From positions 434,001 to 498,000 of the forward strand of contig DASXEW010000001.1 in the NCBI GenBank assembly GCA_036489885.1: a stretch of 64,000 nucleotides of DNA, read 5' to 3'. This document shows positions 43,761-52,221 of this stretch, in pieces (the stretch's first letter is position 1; each line of letters starts with the position of its first letter). The stretch comes from Candidatus Baltobacteraceae bacterium. Lineage in GTDB: Bacteria; Vulcanimicrobiota; Vulcanimicrobiia; Vulcanimicrobiales; Vulcanimicrobiaceae. The position numbers were made by a program, and so were the translations under genes. Below the pieces are notes generated by a model. That model did not search any database. It saw nothing but the letters and a program-made list of their open reading frames with translations, and was not told where the DNA came from.

Positions 43761-43783
43761 GTTTTCGAGTTGGGCTGCTGCAG

Positions 43784-44167
43784 TTAACGCAGCAATACGA
43801 AGCGCCCGCCATCTGTAAAGACGATGACGAGCAGCGTCGAAATCAATGTTGTGTCGTAGTACCAACCGAGTCCATCGGCTCCCCAGAATCCAGTCTTCCA
43901 AACGAAGATCTTTTTCTGAATGGCGCCGAGCATAATGAGGATCAAGCCGATCGCTGCAAGCTGCGGCAGAACTCCGAGAATGAGGCCGGCGCCACCAGCC
44001 ATCTCGGCGACCGCCAGAAAAACGGTGAAGGCCTTCGGCATCCCAATACTCTTGCTACGCGCATCGGGGTCCTTGAAATCGTTGTAACCGCTGTTCGCAT
44101 AGATAGCCCCGACCATGATTCTCATGAAGAGCAAGCCGAAGTCCGTGAGCGAGGAGAGGTCCAACAT
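43784..44167 (-). CDS. DoxX-family membrane protein
   Basis: The 127-residue protein has four membrane helices and the DoxX signature: L-F-M-R-I-M-V-G-A-I-Y-A-N-S-G, then F-L-A-V-A-E-M-A-G-G-A-G-L-I-L-G. DoxX proteins take part in membrane redox or detoxification complexes (in mycobacteria with SseA and SodA), but members vary. ATG 44167 begins M-L-D-L-S-S-L. It faces away from the EthD gene. Confidence 0.85.
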   Translation of the reverse strand: MLDLSSLTDFGLLFMRIMVGAIYANSGYNDFKDPDARSKSIGMPKAFTVFLAVAEMAGGAGLILGVLPQLAAIGLILIMLGAIQKKIFVWKTGFWGADGLGWYYDTTLISTLLVIVFTDGGRFVLLR

Positions 44168-44280
44168 TCGTGGCCTTTCTTGGACTTTTCGAGAGTATTC
44201 GGAGGTGTCATGCCCTAAGGTTTGGCCGCCGCCTCCTATGGGGATTTCCCTGGATGGCATTCTTTTCCGAGGACCACGCA

Positions 44281-44595
44281 ATGGCTGTTAAATTGACCGT
44301 AGTGTACGATAATCCCACAGATCCGGAGACGTTCGAGAAGCACTATCACAGCGTGCATGTGCCTCTCGCGCAGAAGATTCCCAACGTGAAGCGTGTCGAG
44401 CTCGCGAAAGTGTTTCCGAAAGAAGATGGTAGCCCGACACCGGCTTATCGCACCGCCGACGTCTATTTCGAGAGCTATGCAGATGCATGCGCGGCAATCG
44501 CGAGCCCGGAAGGACAAGGTGCAATCAAAGACGCGCTCGCGATCGGTACGGGTGGAGTGCGCTTCCTTCTGAGCGACATCGAAGTATCGACGTAG
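44281..44595 (+). CDS. EthD-family small protein
   Basis: The 104-residue protein has the dimeric alpha/beta barrel pattern of the EthD family: V-V-Y-D-N-P-T-D-P-E-T-F-E-K-H-Y near the start, with H-S-V-H-V-P-L-A-Q-K-I-P, and a Y-F-E-S-Y-A-D-A-C-A-A mid-section. EthD is needed for ether-fuel degradation in Rhodococcus, but most homologues are general small enzymes of unclear role. It converges with the flavoprotein gene 8 bases later. Confidence 0.85.
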   Translation: MAVKLTVVYDNPTDPETFEKHYHSVHVPLAQKIPNVKRVELAKVFPKEDGSPTPAYRTADVYFESYADACAAIASPEGQGAIKDALAIGTGGVRFLLSDIEVST

Positions 44596-44603
44596 CGGCC
44601 CCC

Positions 44604-46226
44604 CTAGTGCCCTGCGAGATAGCGGTGGATTAGAGCGATCGCCATGCTGCCTTCACCGACGCTGGCTGCGACGCGTTTGATCGAGCCGGCGCGGACATCG
44701 CCCACGGCAAAAATTCCCGGCTCGCTTGTCTCAAGAATGTACGGATGCCGCTCGAGCGGCCAGTGGCCGCTCTTCATGACATCCGATCCCGTCACGACGT
44801 AGCCGTCCGCATCGCGTTCAATGGAAGCGGGCAGCCATGCGGTCTCGGCGTCGGCGCCGATCAGAATGAATATCGCTGAGGCATCCCGCCGGGTCGTCTC
44901 TTTCGTCACGTTGTCGACGACTGTTATTGCTTCCAAGTGATCCTCGCCGATTGCCTCAACGACCTCGGCGTGCGTCTCGACGCTCACGTTCGCCTTCGTC
45001 TTCAGTTGTTCGATGAGGTAGTGCGACATGCTGCTCGTCAGAGAATCGCCACGAACGAGCACCGTAACCGAGCGTGCAAAATTCGAGAAGTTTATGGCCG
45101 CCTGGCCCGCGGAGTTACCGCCGCCGACGATAAAGATGTCCTTCCCTTGGATCGAGCGCTCCTCGCCCGGAGCGGCGCCGAAAAACACGCCGCGGCCTTG
45201 CAGCGCGGTTAGTGACGGCACGTCGAGCCGCCGCCAAGCGACGCCCGTTGCAATGACGATCGTCTTCGCGCAGACGTGATCTCCGCCGTCGAATTTCACA
45301 ACCCGCTCGTCGATGTCGAGACTTTCGACGCAGCGCGTCACCACGATCTCAGCGCCCAAGCGCGTCGCTTGTTGCAGCGCGCGGTTGGCAAGCTCATCGC
45401 CCGAGATGCCAAACGGAAACCCTAAATAATTTTCGATGCGCGACGAGGTGCCGGCCTGACCGCCCGGCGCCTCTTCCTCGATCAGGATCGTCGAGAGGCC
45501 TTCGGATGCGCCGTAAACTGCCGCCGCGAGTCCCGCAGGGCCGCCACCGACGATCGCGACATCGTACGTTTGCGTTCTCGGGAAAACACACAAGCCGATC
45601 GCAACAGCGAGATCGCGGATGGAAGGTTCTGCCAAGAGCGTTCCGTCGCGCAACCGGACGATCGGAAAGCGCTGGTTCGGCGTCGTCACCGTTTCATCGG
45701 GGATGCTCCAATCGAACTCGATGGAATTGCGCCGCAAGAATTCTCGCAGCTCATGTCCCGCAGCATTGTATTGCGGCGCGATAACGCCGAGAATGTGGGA
45801 TGGAGCCGCGGCGAGCTCTTGCAGTCCCTCCACGCGCTCCAGCGCCACGGCCGTTAGGGATGCGGCGACCTCCGGTGCCGCCGCCGAGACCGTACGAAAA
45901 TCCTTGAGCTCGATGCGCATTACACGTGACGGAACGGTTGCACGGAAGTTCGCGAGCGAAGGCGTGTCCAAGACGACGGGAACCTCGCCGAACGTCTCGC
46001 CGGCGTCGCGCACCCCGATCACGCGCTCGACGCCGTCGACGAATTTCGTTCCCTCGATGTGTCCCTCAACAGCAATGTAAAACGCGCGGCGTGGCTCACC
46101 TTCGCGCAACACGTACTCGCCGGTTTGCAGCCGGATATCCGCACTCGTGCTGGCTAAGTAGTCCAGCTCTTTGTCGGCAAGTGAGGAGAAGAGCGGAATG
46201 GCCCGCAGCTCGTCGCGCGTGAACAT
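44604..46226 (-). CDS. Thioredoxin reductase-like flavoprotein with cyclic-nucleotide-binding domain
   Basis: The protein of about 540 residues has three parts: an N-terminal cyclic-nucleotide-binding domain (about 10-125; L-R-E-G-E-P-R-R-A-F-Y-I), a glutaredoxin-like linker (about 145-215) and a TrxR-type flavoprotein (about 225-535). The last shows the FAD motif V-G-G-G-P-A-G-L-A-A-A, V-G-G-G-N-S-A-G-Q-A-A, and F-A-V-G-D-V-R-A-G-S. The C-x-x-C redox pair of real thioredoxin reductases is missing; that loop reads G-V-F-F-G-A-A-P-G-E-E-R-S. It may therefore reduce some other partner, perhaps under cAMP control. ATG 46226 was chosen; an ATG at 46271 is possible. Confidence 0.88.
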   Translation of the reverse strand: MFTRDELRAIPLFSSLADKELDYLASTSADIRLQTGEYVLREGEPRRAFYIAVEGHIEGTKFVDGVERVIGVRDAGETFGEVPVVLDTPSLANFRATVPSRVMRIELKDFRTVSAAAPEVAASLTAVALERVEGLQELAAAPSHILGVIAPQYNAAGHELREFLRRNSIEFDWSIPDETVTTPNQRFPIVRLRDGTLLAEPSIRDLAVAIGLCVFPRTQTYDVAIVGGGPAGLAAAVYGASEGLSTILIEEEAPGGQAGTSSRIENYLGFPFGISGDELANRALQQATRLGAEIVVTRCVESLDIDERVVKFDGGDHVCAKTIVIATGVAWRRLDVPSLTALQGRGVFFGAAPGEERSIQGKDIFIVGGGNSAGQAAINFSNFARSVTVLVRGDSLTSSMSHYLIEQLKTKANVSVETHAEVVEAIGEDHLEAITVVDNVTKETTRRDASAIFILIGADAETAWLPASIERDADGYVVTGSDVMKSGHWPLERHPYILETSEPGIFAVGDVRAGSIKRVAASVGEGSMAIALIHRYLAGH

Positions 46227-46278
46227 TTTTTGGCGCTTCGCCGAGGCAATGACCTGCCTCCCGCTAATCATGGTGTGG

Positions 46279-46977
46279 ATGCCGGATAAACAAATAATAG
46301 CGATTGGTGGTCGCGTGGGCCAGCCCGGCGACGGCGATACGAGAATTGAACGCTTCATACTCGAGTCGTCCGGTAAACGGGCGCCCCACGTTTGTTTTGT
46401 CCCGACTGCCAGCGGTGATAATGCCGAGTTCATAAATCAGATTCAATCCACATATACGGGCCTCGGCGTCAAGGCCGACGTGCTTCGATTCTTCGATCGC
46501 ACGCCAGCCGATTTGCCGGAATATATGTCGAGCTTCGACATCATTCAAGTCGGCGGCGGAAACACGAGAAGCATGCTCGCAGTCTGGCGTCACTGGGGTC
46601 TCGATGTACTCGTTCGGCAGACGTGGGAGAGGGGCGCACTCTTATGTGGTTCGAGCGCCGGCTCGCTGTGCTGGTTTGAAAACGGACTGACCGATTCAGT
46701 TGCCGATTCCTATACGGCGATGGACGGTCTTGGCTTTATCAGCGGAAGCAATTGTGTCCATTACTTTGCCCCGGATCGCCGTGAGACGTATCACGCCCTT
46801 ATTGAAGGCGGCGAGTTGTCGCCGGGCATTGCATGTCCAGATGGTGTTGCGGCGCACTACCGCGGAGACAAGTTGCTCCGCGTGGTTAGCTGCACGCCGG
46901 ATCAGTCTGCCTATTACGTCGAAAAAGTGGATGGAGAGATCGTGGAATCAGCGCTTCCCACCACGGTCTTGAAGTAA
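46279..46977 (+). CDS. Peptidase E-like (S51 family) serine peptidase
   Basis: The 232-residue protein has the S51 nucleophile in L-C-G-S-S-A-G-S-L-C-W-F near 120 and the G-G-G-N-T-R motif before it. The V-G-Q-P-G-D-G start and the ending with S-A-Y-Y-V-E-K fit the peptidase E/cyanophycinase fold. Peptidase E removes N-terminal aspartyl residues from dipeptides. ATG 46279 or ATG 46270 could start it. It diverges from the flavoprotein gene across 52 bases and converges with the ketopantoate reductase gene with no gap. Confidence 0.87.
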   Translation: MPDKQIIAIGGRVGQPGDGDTRIERFILESSGKRAPHVCFVPTASGDNAEFINQIQSTYTGLGVKADVLRFFDRTPADLPEYMSSFDIIQVGGGNTRSMLAVWRHWGLDVLVRQTWERGALLCGSSAGSLCWFENGLTDSVADSYTAMDGLGFISGSNCVHYFAPDRRETYHALIEGGELSPGIACPDGVAAHYRGDKLLRVVSCTPDQSAYYVEKVDGEIVESALPTTVLK

Positions 46978-47907
46978 TTACACGGACGCGCGCTGCGCTT
47001 TAAGCTTGAGCAACCCGTACAAGGTTGCATGCGCCGGCGTCGCCACGCCTTTGTCCGTCCCGATTTGAATCAGTCTGCCGGTTAACCATTCGAGCTCGCT
47101 GCGGCGGCCCGCTCGGATATCGCGATTCATTGAGGTTGTAAAGCCTGGCGACGACTGCGCGAGCGATTCGAAGCGCGTGAGCATCGCCGCTAGCGACTCG
47201 GTTACATCGTAGCCGTCGGCGCGAGCGACGGCGGCGGCCTCGGCGCTGAGCGACGTCCAATCGTGCTTGAGAGCTGGGATTCCGTAGATCTCGCCGAGAG
47301 TGCAATCACCGGCTGCGGTAAGCGTCGCGAACGGTATCAGTATGCACGCCTTATCCCAAAGCGCCTTGCGTCCGTCCTCCGCCAATAGCGCGTTAAGCTC
47401 GGCTTCCCGCAGCATTGTTTGCAAACGTTTCACTGCATCGCTTGGAGTTCCCGAAAATTGCGCGAGCGTGAGGACGTGCATCGGCGTCGTGTGCGCAATC
47501 TTGCCAGGCGCTTCGATCGACGCTTCGATGGCAATCGTGCCGATCAACGTATGCGCCTCGCCGACGACGCGCGCAAGGATGTCGGGCGCATCGAGTCCAT
47601 TTTGAATCGTCACCGCGAAGCCGTCGTCTGAGAGCACACTTTTCGCCGTACGTGCGGCCTCTTCGAAGTCGTTCATCTTTACCGTGATGAAGACGAGCTC
47701 GTTGCGGCCAAGTTTTGCCGCGTCGTCGGTGGCTACCGTGGTGACCGTGAACGATCCGAATTGCCGGCTTTCGAGTTGCAGGCCATTCTGCGCGATTGCG
47801 GCGAGGTGTGGTCCGCGCGCCAAAAGGCTAACGTCATTGCCCGCGCGCGCCAGCATCGCCCCGAGAAATCCGCCGATGCCTCCGGCCCCAATAATAGCGA
47901 TCTTCAT
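46978..47907 (-). CDS. Ketopantoate reductase-family protein (ApbA/PanE)
   Basis: This is a 309-residue NAD(P)H-dependent reductase. It has the Rossmann motif I-I-G-A-G-G-I-G-G-F-L-G, V-K-M-N-D-F, Q-N-G-L-D-A-P near 100, and the catalytic Lys in A-L-W-D-K-A-C-I-L-I-P. The C-terminal domain has M-N-R-D-I-R-A-G-R-R-S-E-L. True PanE makes pantoate for coenzyme A. Because the family includes paralogues of other function and no other pantothenate genes are here, the symbol is not assigned. It sits downstream of the broken HxlR gene on the same strand. Confidence 0.88.
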   Translation of the reverse strand: MKIAIIGAGGIGGFLGAMLARAGNDVSLLARGPHLAAIAQNGLQLESRQFGSFTVTTVATDDAAKLGRNELVFITVKMNDFEEAARTAKSVLSDDGFAVTIQNGLDAPDILARVVGEAHTLIGTIAIEASIEAPGKIAHTTPMHVLTLAQFSGTPSDAVKRLQTMLREAELNALLAEDGRKALWDKACILIPFATLTAAGDCTLGEIYGIPALKHDWTSLSAEAAAVARADGYDVTESLAAMLTRFESLAQSSPGFTTSMNRDIRAGRRSELEWLTGRLIQIGTDKGVATPAHATLYGLLKLKAQRASV

Positions 47908-47919
47908 AAGCTGGTGATT

Positions 47920-48236
47920 CTAAGAGGCGGCGGCCGTCTCCGTTAGACGATCGCCGTGTGCGACGCCCCAGGTACAGAGGGCGTCGACGACGGGTTGTAG
48001 CGTGCGGCCGAACGGCGTCGCGGAGTATTCGACGTGCGTGGGGACTTCCGCGTAGACTTTGCGCTGGATGCAGCCGTCGCGCCCGGAATTCGCCGCCGCA
48101 GCTCACCGAACCGGAGCGTCGGATTTGTATAGACGTGGAAGAGCAAAATCGCTTTCCATCGTCCGCCGACGATATCCAATGCCTTCTCAACGGGGCACTT
48201 GACGTAGGGTTTCGAACCCGGCAGCGTTCTGCGCAT
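47920..48236 (-). pseudogene. HxlR-family regulator broken by internal deletion and frameshift
   Basis: From ATG 48236 the frame reads like an HxlR winged-helix regulator (P-V-E-K-A-L-D-I-V-G-G-R-W-K, then L-R-F-G-E-L-R-R-R-I-P-G). The recognition helix that should follow (S/T-Q-R-M-L-T-x-Q-L-R-E-L-E) is absent. After the break the next frame resumes with D-G-C-I-Q-R-K-V-Y-A-E-V-P-T-H-V-E-Y and ends normally near 47920. The junction is near 48085. About 45 or more bases are missing, so it cannot bind DNA as usual. An assembly error is an alternative. HxlR proteins usually sense redox or reactive carbonyls and regulate the neighbouring gene, here the ketopantoate reductase-like one. Confidence 0.75.
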
Positions 48237-48297
48237 GCGTGGTATCCTTATTGATACTAGTTGCGTCGAAAGCGATTTTGCACGAAGGTGAGCCACC

Positions 48298-48948
48298 ATG
48301 TTTCGTGTCGTCGTACTCCTTGTCCTCATGCTCCAGATCCTTGGGACAACGGCCATGGCGGAGACCGTCCGCATCGCATATCCGAAGTTGCCCGCGTTTA
48401 TCGCCGAACGGGATGGCAAAGTAGTCGGGCCGTTCGCCGAGATTCTGCAGGCAGCTGCCGCGCGTGAAGACATTAAGCTGACGTTCGTGCCGCTGACATC
48501 GAGTCCGGCGACGATGCTGGCAAACGGCTCCGCTGATGCGATCGCTCCGTTCCTCATCGTAGAGCATTCGTCGGAATATGATTTCGGAGCGATGTCCGGC
48601 AAAACGGTGGCGACGCCGAGTTTTGGCCCGTTCGTCTCCTTTATGCAGCAGAAGTTTCCGGGTGTCGTTGTACTGAAGACGGCCAGCTACCAGGAAACAC
48701 TCGATGACGTTCTCGGCGGTCGTGCCGATGCAGCTGCCTTGAATATCGACGAAGGCGAGCAAGTCGTAGCACAAGCATATGCGGGGAAAATTTCCGCTCC
48801 GGGGACACCGTTCATGCGCGAGTCGCTAGGCGTTGCGTTCCCCAAAGGTCGCGGCGCAGCCACCCTTCAGCGTTTGGATGCCGGCATGGCTTCGATCCAC
48901 GCCGATGGGACATTCGAGCGAATCTTACGCGAATCGAAAGAACGGTAA
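48298..48948 (+). CDS. Periplasmic amino-acid-type substrate-binding protein
   Basis: The 216-residue protein has a signal peptide (M-F-R-V-V-V-L-L-V-L-M-L, cleavage near A-M-A-E). A two-lobed SBP_bac_3 domain follows, with D-G-K-V-V-G-P-F-A-E-I and G-R-A-D-A-A-A-L-N-I-D. It is about 20-30 residues shorter than typical members, and no permease or ATPase gene is nearby, so it may serve as a sensor or orphan binding protein. It diverges from the broken HxlR gene. Confidence 0.83.
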   Translation: MFRVVVLLVLMLQILGTTAMAETVRIAYPKLPAFIAERDGKVVGPFAEILQAAAAREDIKLTFVPLTSSPATMLANGSADAIAPFLIVEHSSEYDFGAMSGKTVATPSFGPFVSFMQQKFPGVVVLKTASYQETLDDVLGGRADAAALNIDEGEQVVAQAYAGKISAPGTPFMRESLGVAFPKGRGAATLQRLDAGMASIHADGTFERILRESKER

Positions 48949-48958
48949 GACTAAAGGG

Positions 48959-49354
48959 TCAGATATTCGTCATTCTCGAGCGATAACAGCGAACATCACG
49001 AAGCTCGTGCGAGGACGCCACGGCGCCGCCGAGACCGGTCAAGCGTAGTACGCGTTCGACGCTCCGTGAGGGTCGCGCGAAAATGAGTCTACCGTTGCGT
49101 TGACGGCATTCGTCCCGGAGCTCGACGAGAGCCAGGACGACCGAGCTGTCGATGTGCGTGATCGCACCCAGATCGATCACAAGCGACGATTCCGATCCGA
49201 GCGCGTATTCGAGCTCGCGCTTGAACCATGTGATGTTTCTGATATCCAGCTCACCTGAGAACGCAGCGAGCGGCAATTCTCCGTTCATGTGCGTATCGTA
49301 GAGCGTCACTCTGAGATGCCGCTGCGGAGACGCTGGGCTTTGCGCCTGGGACAA
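48959..49354 (-). CDS. STAS-domain anti-anti-sigma-like protein
   Basis: The protein of up to 131 residues shows the STAS fold with the phospho-acceptor Ser pair in A-I-T-H-I-D-S-S-V-V-L-A-L. The strand-helix F-S-G-E-L-D-I lies before it and the closing L-R-L-T-G-L-G after it. Such proteins are switched by serine kinases in sigma-factor partner-switching. No kinase or sigma gene is next to it. TTG 49354 is taken; GTG 49309 and ATG 49288 are alternatives, the last cutting the first strand. Confidence 0.8.
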   Translation of the reverse strand: MSQAQSPASPQRHLRVTLYDTHMNGELPLAAFSGELDIRNITWFKRELEYALGSESSLVIDLGAITHIDSSVVLALVELRDECRQRNGRLIFARPSRSVERVLRLTGLGGAVASSHELRDVRCYRSRMTNI

Positions 49355-49378
49355 TAAAATTTAGATTAGGATTTGCGG

Positions 49379-50053
49379 TTATGCGGCTCGCACCCACGAC
49401 GGATTGTTCCGGCTCTGAATGTAGGTGCCGGCACAAACGATCGCCATGATCGTCGTCGCTCCCGCCAGCGCGAACGGAATGCCGAGATAGAGAACGATGC
49501 TCGCGCCCGCCAAGGCACCGGCGAACATCGTCACGACCGCACTGAGACGGCGCGCCAGTCGCGGATTCTTTCCGCCGGCGAGCGAGCTATCGGCCATGAT
49601 GCCCGTGAGCGTCATCGTGAGGACCGTCGTCGTGATGTCCGGGATTGCCAACTTCCGCGTAACGGCGTTTTGCATGCCCATCGTGATGCCGAGCAGCGGA
49701 ATAATCGCGTAGGGTGAAACGCCGAATATTGCGCAAAGCGTCGCAGTCAGCAGGAGCATAACCTTCGCAAGCGACGACCTTGCCAGCAGGTTGCCGCGAT
49801 GTTGTCCGAGTCGTTCGTTGAACACGCCACCCGCGAGCGCGCCGACCAGAAAACCCGCGACCGCGAGCAACGACCCGACAATAGAAATGTCGTGGCTTCC
49901 CGCGATCGCGAACCCGAGCAACACGACGTTTCCGGTCATGTTTGCGACGAAGACATGCCCATAATTAATGTACGTGACCGCATCGATAAAGCCGGTTATG
50001 AGCGTCAGCAAACCCAGCAAGGTGGGAAGCGGGCCGTGTTCCTCAGACTTCAT
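49379..50053 (-). CDS. YoaK/DUF1275-family membrane protein
   Basis: The 224-residue membrane protein has about six helices and the family signature G-F-I-D-A-V-T-Y-I-N-Y-G-H-V-F-V-A-N-M-T followed by G-N. The second half has M-G-M-Q-N-A-V-T-R-K-L. Its function is unknown; homologues occur across bacteria. ATG 50053 begins M-K-S-E-E-H-G-P-L-P; the TGA of the GIY-YIG gene overlaps it by 11 bases. Confidence 0.88.
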   Translation of the reverse strand: MKSEEHGPLPTLLGLLTLITGFIDAVTYINYGHVFVANMTGNVVLLGFAIAGSHDISIVGSLLAVAGFLVGALAGGVFNERLGQHRGNLLARSSLAKVMLLLTATLCAIFGVSPYAIIPLLGITMGMQNAVTRKLAIPDITTTVLTMTLTGIMADSSLAGGKNPRLARRLSAVVTMFAGALAGASIVLYLGIPFALAGATTIMAIVCAGTYIQSRNNPSWVRAA

Positions 50054-50294
50054 GCGATTCCAGAAACTTGAGTTTCTGATCACGCGGCAGTGCCTTAACT
50101 TTAGCTTCGAGCCGGCGTGCCTCCGTGCGGCTGCTAACGGTGACGGATGCGGCGAGCTCAACCGGTAGACGCGAACGCGTATACTTCGATGCCCGCGCAG
50201 TTTGGTGTTCACGCAGGCGTCGTTCGAGATCGACCGTCCAGCCCGTGTAAAGCGTCCCATCGGCGCAGCGCAGCACGTAGACCACAGGTTGCAC
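50043..50294 (-). CDS. GIY-YIG nuclease-family protein (UPF0213/YhbQ-like)
   Basis: The 83-residue single-domain protein reads V-Y-V-L-R-C-A-D-G-T-L-Y-T-G-W-T near the start, which is the GIY-YIG core, and continues with R-R-L-R-E-H-Q and A-S-K-Y-T-R-S-R-L-P-V-E-L. YhbQ-type proteins are suspected DNA-structure nucleases. The GTG start shares one base with the TAG of the upstream membrane gene. It runs into the YoaK gene. Confidence 0.9.
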   Translation of the reverse strand: MQPVVYVLRCADGTLYTGWTVDLERRLREHQTARASKYTRSRLPVELAASVTVSSRTEARRLEAKVKALPRDQKLKFLESHEV

Positions 50295-51052
50295 TACAAT
50301 TTTCCCGTGAGAAAGTCCATCGCGATCCAGGCCCCGCCGGCGATCGCGTAGTTTTGCGCGAGTCCCGCCCAGTTCATGTGCGTATGCGGATCGGCGATCA
50401 CGATCGGAACCCACACGAGCAGCCCGAACAGGACGATCATGACCGTAGTCAGCTTCGATGCGAGGCGCGCCATGAGGCCGGTGAGCAGCGCGATTGCCGC
50501 CAGCGCGAACGCGACAGTCGTGGTAATCGCCCAAAACATTTGCGACGGCGGAATCCATTTTGGGATAAATTCCGCGGTGGCCTCGAGATAGAAGACTTGT
50601 TCGAGCGTGAACGAGACGACGCAAACGCTGAAGGCGTAACGGCCGATCTGCAATGCCCGCGCACGCCACGGTGAGGGCGGCTCGGCCGCGAAGAACACGA
50701 GCCATGTGCCCGAGACGAGAGAAAGCTCCTCGAAGAACGTTCCGAAACCGCCTCCGTAGGAGAGCGGCTGTGCAATGATCCTCGGAACGCAGATCAGAGC
50801 GAAGAAGAGATAGATGACGCCCAGCAGCAGGGCGCCCAGGCGTTCAGAGCGTCGCCACTGCATGCAGAGGCCGCCGATCATCTCGAGAACCGAGATTATT
50901 CGAACGAGGATGTCTCCGGCAGGTGTGCTCGCGAGCGTTTGGAGATGCTGCCACGCATCGAAATCGTGCCAGAAAAACGAAATGACGCCGAACGCGAAGG
51001 CCGCCGCGCCCAGGACGTGACGACCGAACCCATACCCGCTGGTTCTACTCAA
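50294..51052 (-). CDS. DoxX-like multi-helix membrane protein
   Basis: A 252-residue membrane protein with about seven helices. It shows W-H-D-F-D-A-W-Q and [11 protein letters not shown] in the first third, reminiscent of DoxX/DoxD, and a late [10 protein letters not shown] cannot give a function. TTG 51052 overlaps the TGA of the cupin remnant (TTGA), as expected if the two were once coupled. It heads the string DoxX-like, GIY-YIG, YoaK. Confidence 0.72.
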   Translation of the reverse strand: MSRTSGYGFGRHVLGAAAFAFGVISFFWHDFDAWQHLQTLASTPAGDILVRIISVLEMIGGLCMQWRRSERLGALLLGVIYLFFALICVPRIIAQPLSYGGGFGTFFEELSLVSGTWLVFFAAEPPSPWRARALQIGRYAFSVCVVSFTLEQVFYLEATAEFIPKWIPPSQMFWAITTTVAFALAAIALLTGLMARLASKLTTVMIVLFGLLVWVPIVIADPHTHMNWAGLAQNYAIAGGAWIAMDFLTGKL

Positions 51053-51234
51053 CCATTATATTGTTCGTCGCTTACTTTCTCGAGCCATTCGACGACCTTG
51101 CCGTCGAGCGCTTCCTGAGTTGCAATGTGCGTCATCGCGGTCAACGGCGAGGCGCCGTGCCAGTGTTTTTCGTTCGGCCCCAACGCTGAACGCGTCCGAA
51201 TCCGGCCGTAACAATGAGCCGCCGCCCGACTCCG
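51049..51234 (-). pseudogene. Cupin (carboxymuconolactone-type) remnant with internal deletion
   Basis: The end of the frame reads [18 protein letters not shown] and [12 protein letters not shown], the usual C-terminus of small cupins of this type. Upstream, in a different frame, [14 protein letters not shown] continues the same fold. The piece between (normally about G-G-P-I-E-x-I-R-P-G-D-V) is missing, and the metal-binding H-T-H-P part upstream is unrecognisable. The junction is near 51180. The gene is probably dead; an assembly error is possible. Confidence 0.7.
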
Positions 51235-51444
51235 TCGCTGCGAGCCGTTCGCGAGCTGCTTTTATCCGACGGTGAAACACGCGCGATTTGGAACGACGAT
51301 AAGGTCACAAGCCCGCTACTGCCGAGCGCGGCAACGATCGCGACGCCGGCCGGCGAATTCAGTTACGAGGCCCTCACCCTGCTGATTCCCGGTCCCTTAG
51401 GTGCGTCGTATGCAGTCGTGGTTCAGGTTCCCGCGAAGGAGTAA
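51214..51444 (+). CDS. Possible 76-residue protein before the UBP zinc-finger gene
   Basis: A frame from ATG 51214 to TAA 51444 ends 3 bases before the next gene and has a helix [10 protein letters not shown] followed by beta-like segments ([13 protein letters not shown]). It overlaps the 5' side of the cupin remnant on the other strand, so it may be chance coding. No family recognised. Confidence 0.3.
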   Translation: MSRRPTPSLRAVRELLLSDGETRAIWNDDKVTSPLLPSAATIATPAGEFSYEALTLLIPGPLGASYAVVVQVPAKE

Positions 51445-51447
51445 CGT

Positions 51448-51798
51448 ATGAGCAAACGTGTTGTTGGAATCGATCCGACCGTTCCGCCTTCAGGAACGGG
51501 TTGCGTCGAATGCACGGCCGAGAATGGCTGGTGGTTTCATCTGCGCCGATGCGCACAATGCGGCCACATCGGATGTTGCGATAACTCGCCGAAGCAGCAC
51601 GCGACCGCTCACTTCCATTCCAAAAAGCATCCGATCATTGCGAGCTTTGAGCCGGGCGAGACTTGGTTCTATAGTTACGAGACGGGTGAGTACGTCGAGG
51701 GGCCTCGTCTTGCGGCGCCGCGCTCGCATCCGGAGGACCAGCCCGTTCCGGGTCCTCGCGGTCGAGTTCCCGAGGACTGGGAGTCGCAGCTGAATTGA
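51448..51798 (+). CDS. UBP-type zinc finger protein
   Basis: The 116-residue protein holds a zf-UBP fold: S-G-T-G-C-V-E-C near the start, then R-R-C-A-Q-C-G-H-I-G-C-C-D, and H-A-T-A-H-F-H-S-K-K-H-P. In eukaryotes this domain binds the ubiquitin tail; bacterial members are stand-alone and their ligand is unknown. A Pro-rich tail follows. The last bases overlap the TTG start of the next gene (TTGA). Confidence 0.9.
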   Translation: MSKRVVGIDPTVPPSGTGCVECTAENGWWFHLRRCAQCGHIGCCDNSPKQHATAHFHSKKHPIIASFEPGETWFYSYETGEYVEGPRLAAPRSHPEDQPVPGPRGRVPEDWESQLN

Positions 51799-52115
51799 AA
51801 TTCAAAGAGATCGCCGTCCTTGTCGCGCTCGCGATATTAACGGGCCAGATCACCGATCGTACGACCGGGCAACCTCTAAGCGGCGTGAACGTCCAAGTCG
51901 ATAACAAGCACGCTGTGACTGATGGAAGTGGACGTTACGCCGTGAAAGGTGTTGCTTCCGGGGCGCGTTGGGTTACGATCGGATCTAAGGACGTTCCATC
52001 TGAACGTTTTCGCGTGACTATCAAGGCGCCGTCGACACGATTCGATATGCGTGCCTGCAGTACGACGCTTGACTACAGTTGTTCCGGCCCGGCCGGATCG
52101 ATGCAGAACGGTTAG
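51795..52115 (+). CDS. Small carboxypeptidase regulatory-like domain protein
   Basis: The 106-residue protein has a signal-like start (K-E-I-A-V-L-V-A-L-A-I-L) followed at once by a CarboxypepD_reg-like beta sandwich: G-Q-I-T-D-R-T-T-G-Q-P-L-S-G-V and V-T-D-G-S-G-R-Y-A. Such domains are common in envelope and TonB-linked proteins. Here the domain stands alone; two Cys near the end may form a disulfide. TTG 51795 overlaps the previous stop. Confidence 0.75.
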   Translation: MKFKEIAVLVALAILTGQITDRTTGQPLSGVNVQVDNKHAVTDGSGRYAVKGVASGARWVTIGSKDVPSERFRVTIKAPSTRFDMRACSTTLDYSCSGPAGSMQNG

Positions 52116-52221
52116 AGATACAGCCGCAACTGTCGACAGGAGACAACGTCCAGGTGTAGTCAGTAGCCGCTAGCGAACCCACCTTCTATGCCGAAAAGAT
52201 AACCGTCGGCGTTCCTTTGGC

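Noticed and set aside
47920-48236. A third selenoprotein at the broken HxlR gene
   Set aside because: The frame changes at the break; there is no in-frame TGA replacing a conserved Cys and no SECIS-like hairpin. Deletion explains it better.
48187-48774. Long minus-strand frame over the substrate-binding protein gene
   Set aside because: It is antisense to a well-formed signal peptide and SBP domain, and its protein shows no family pattern.
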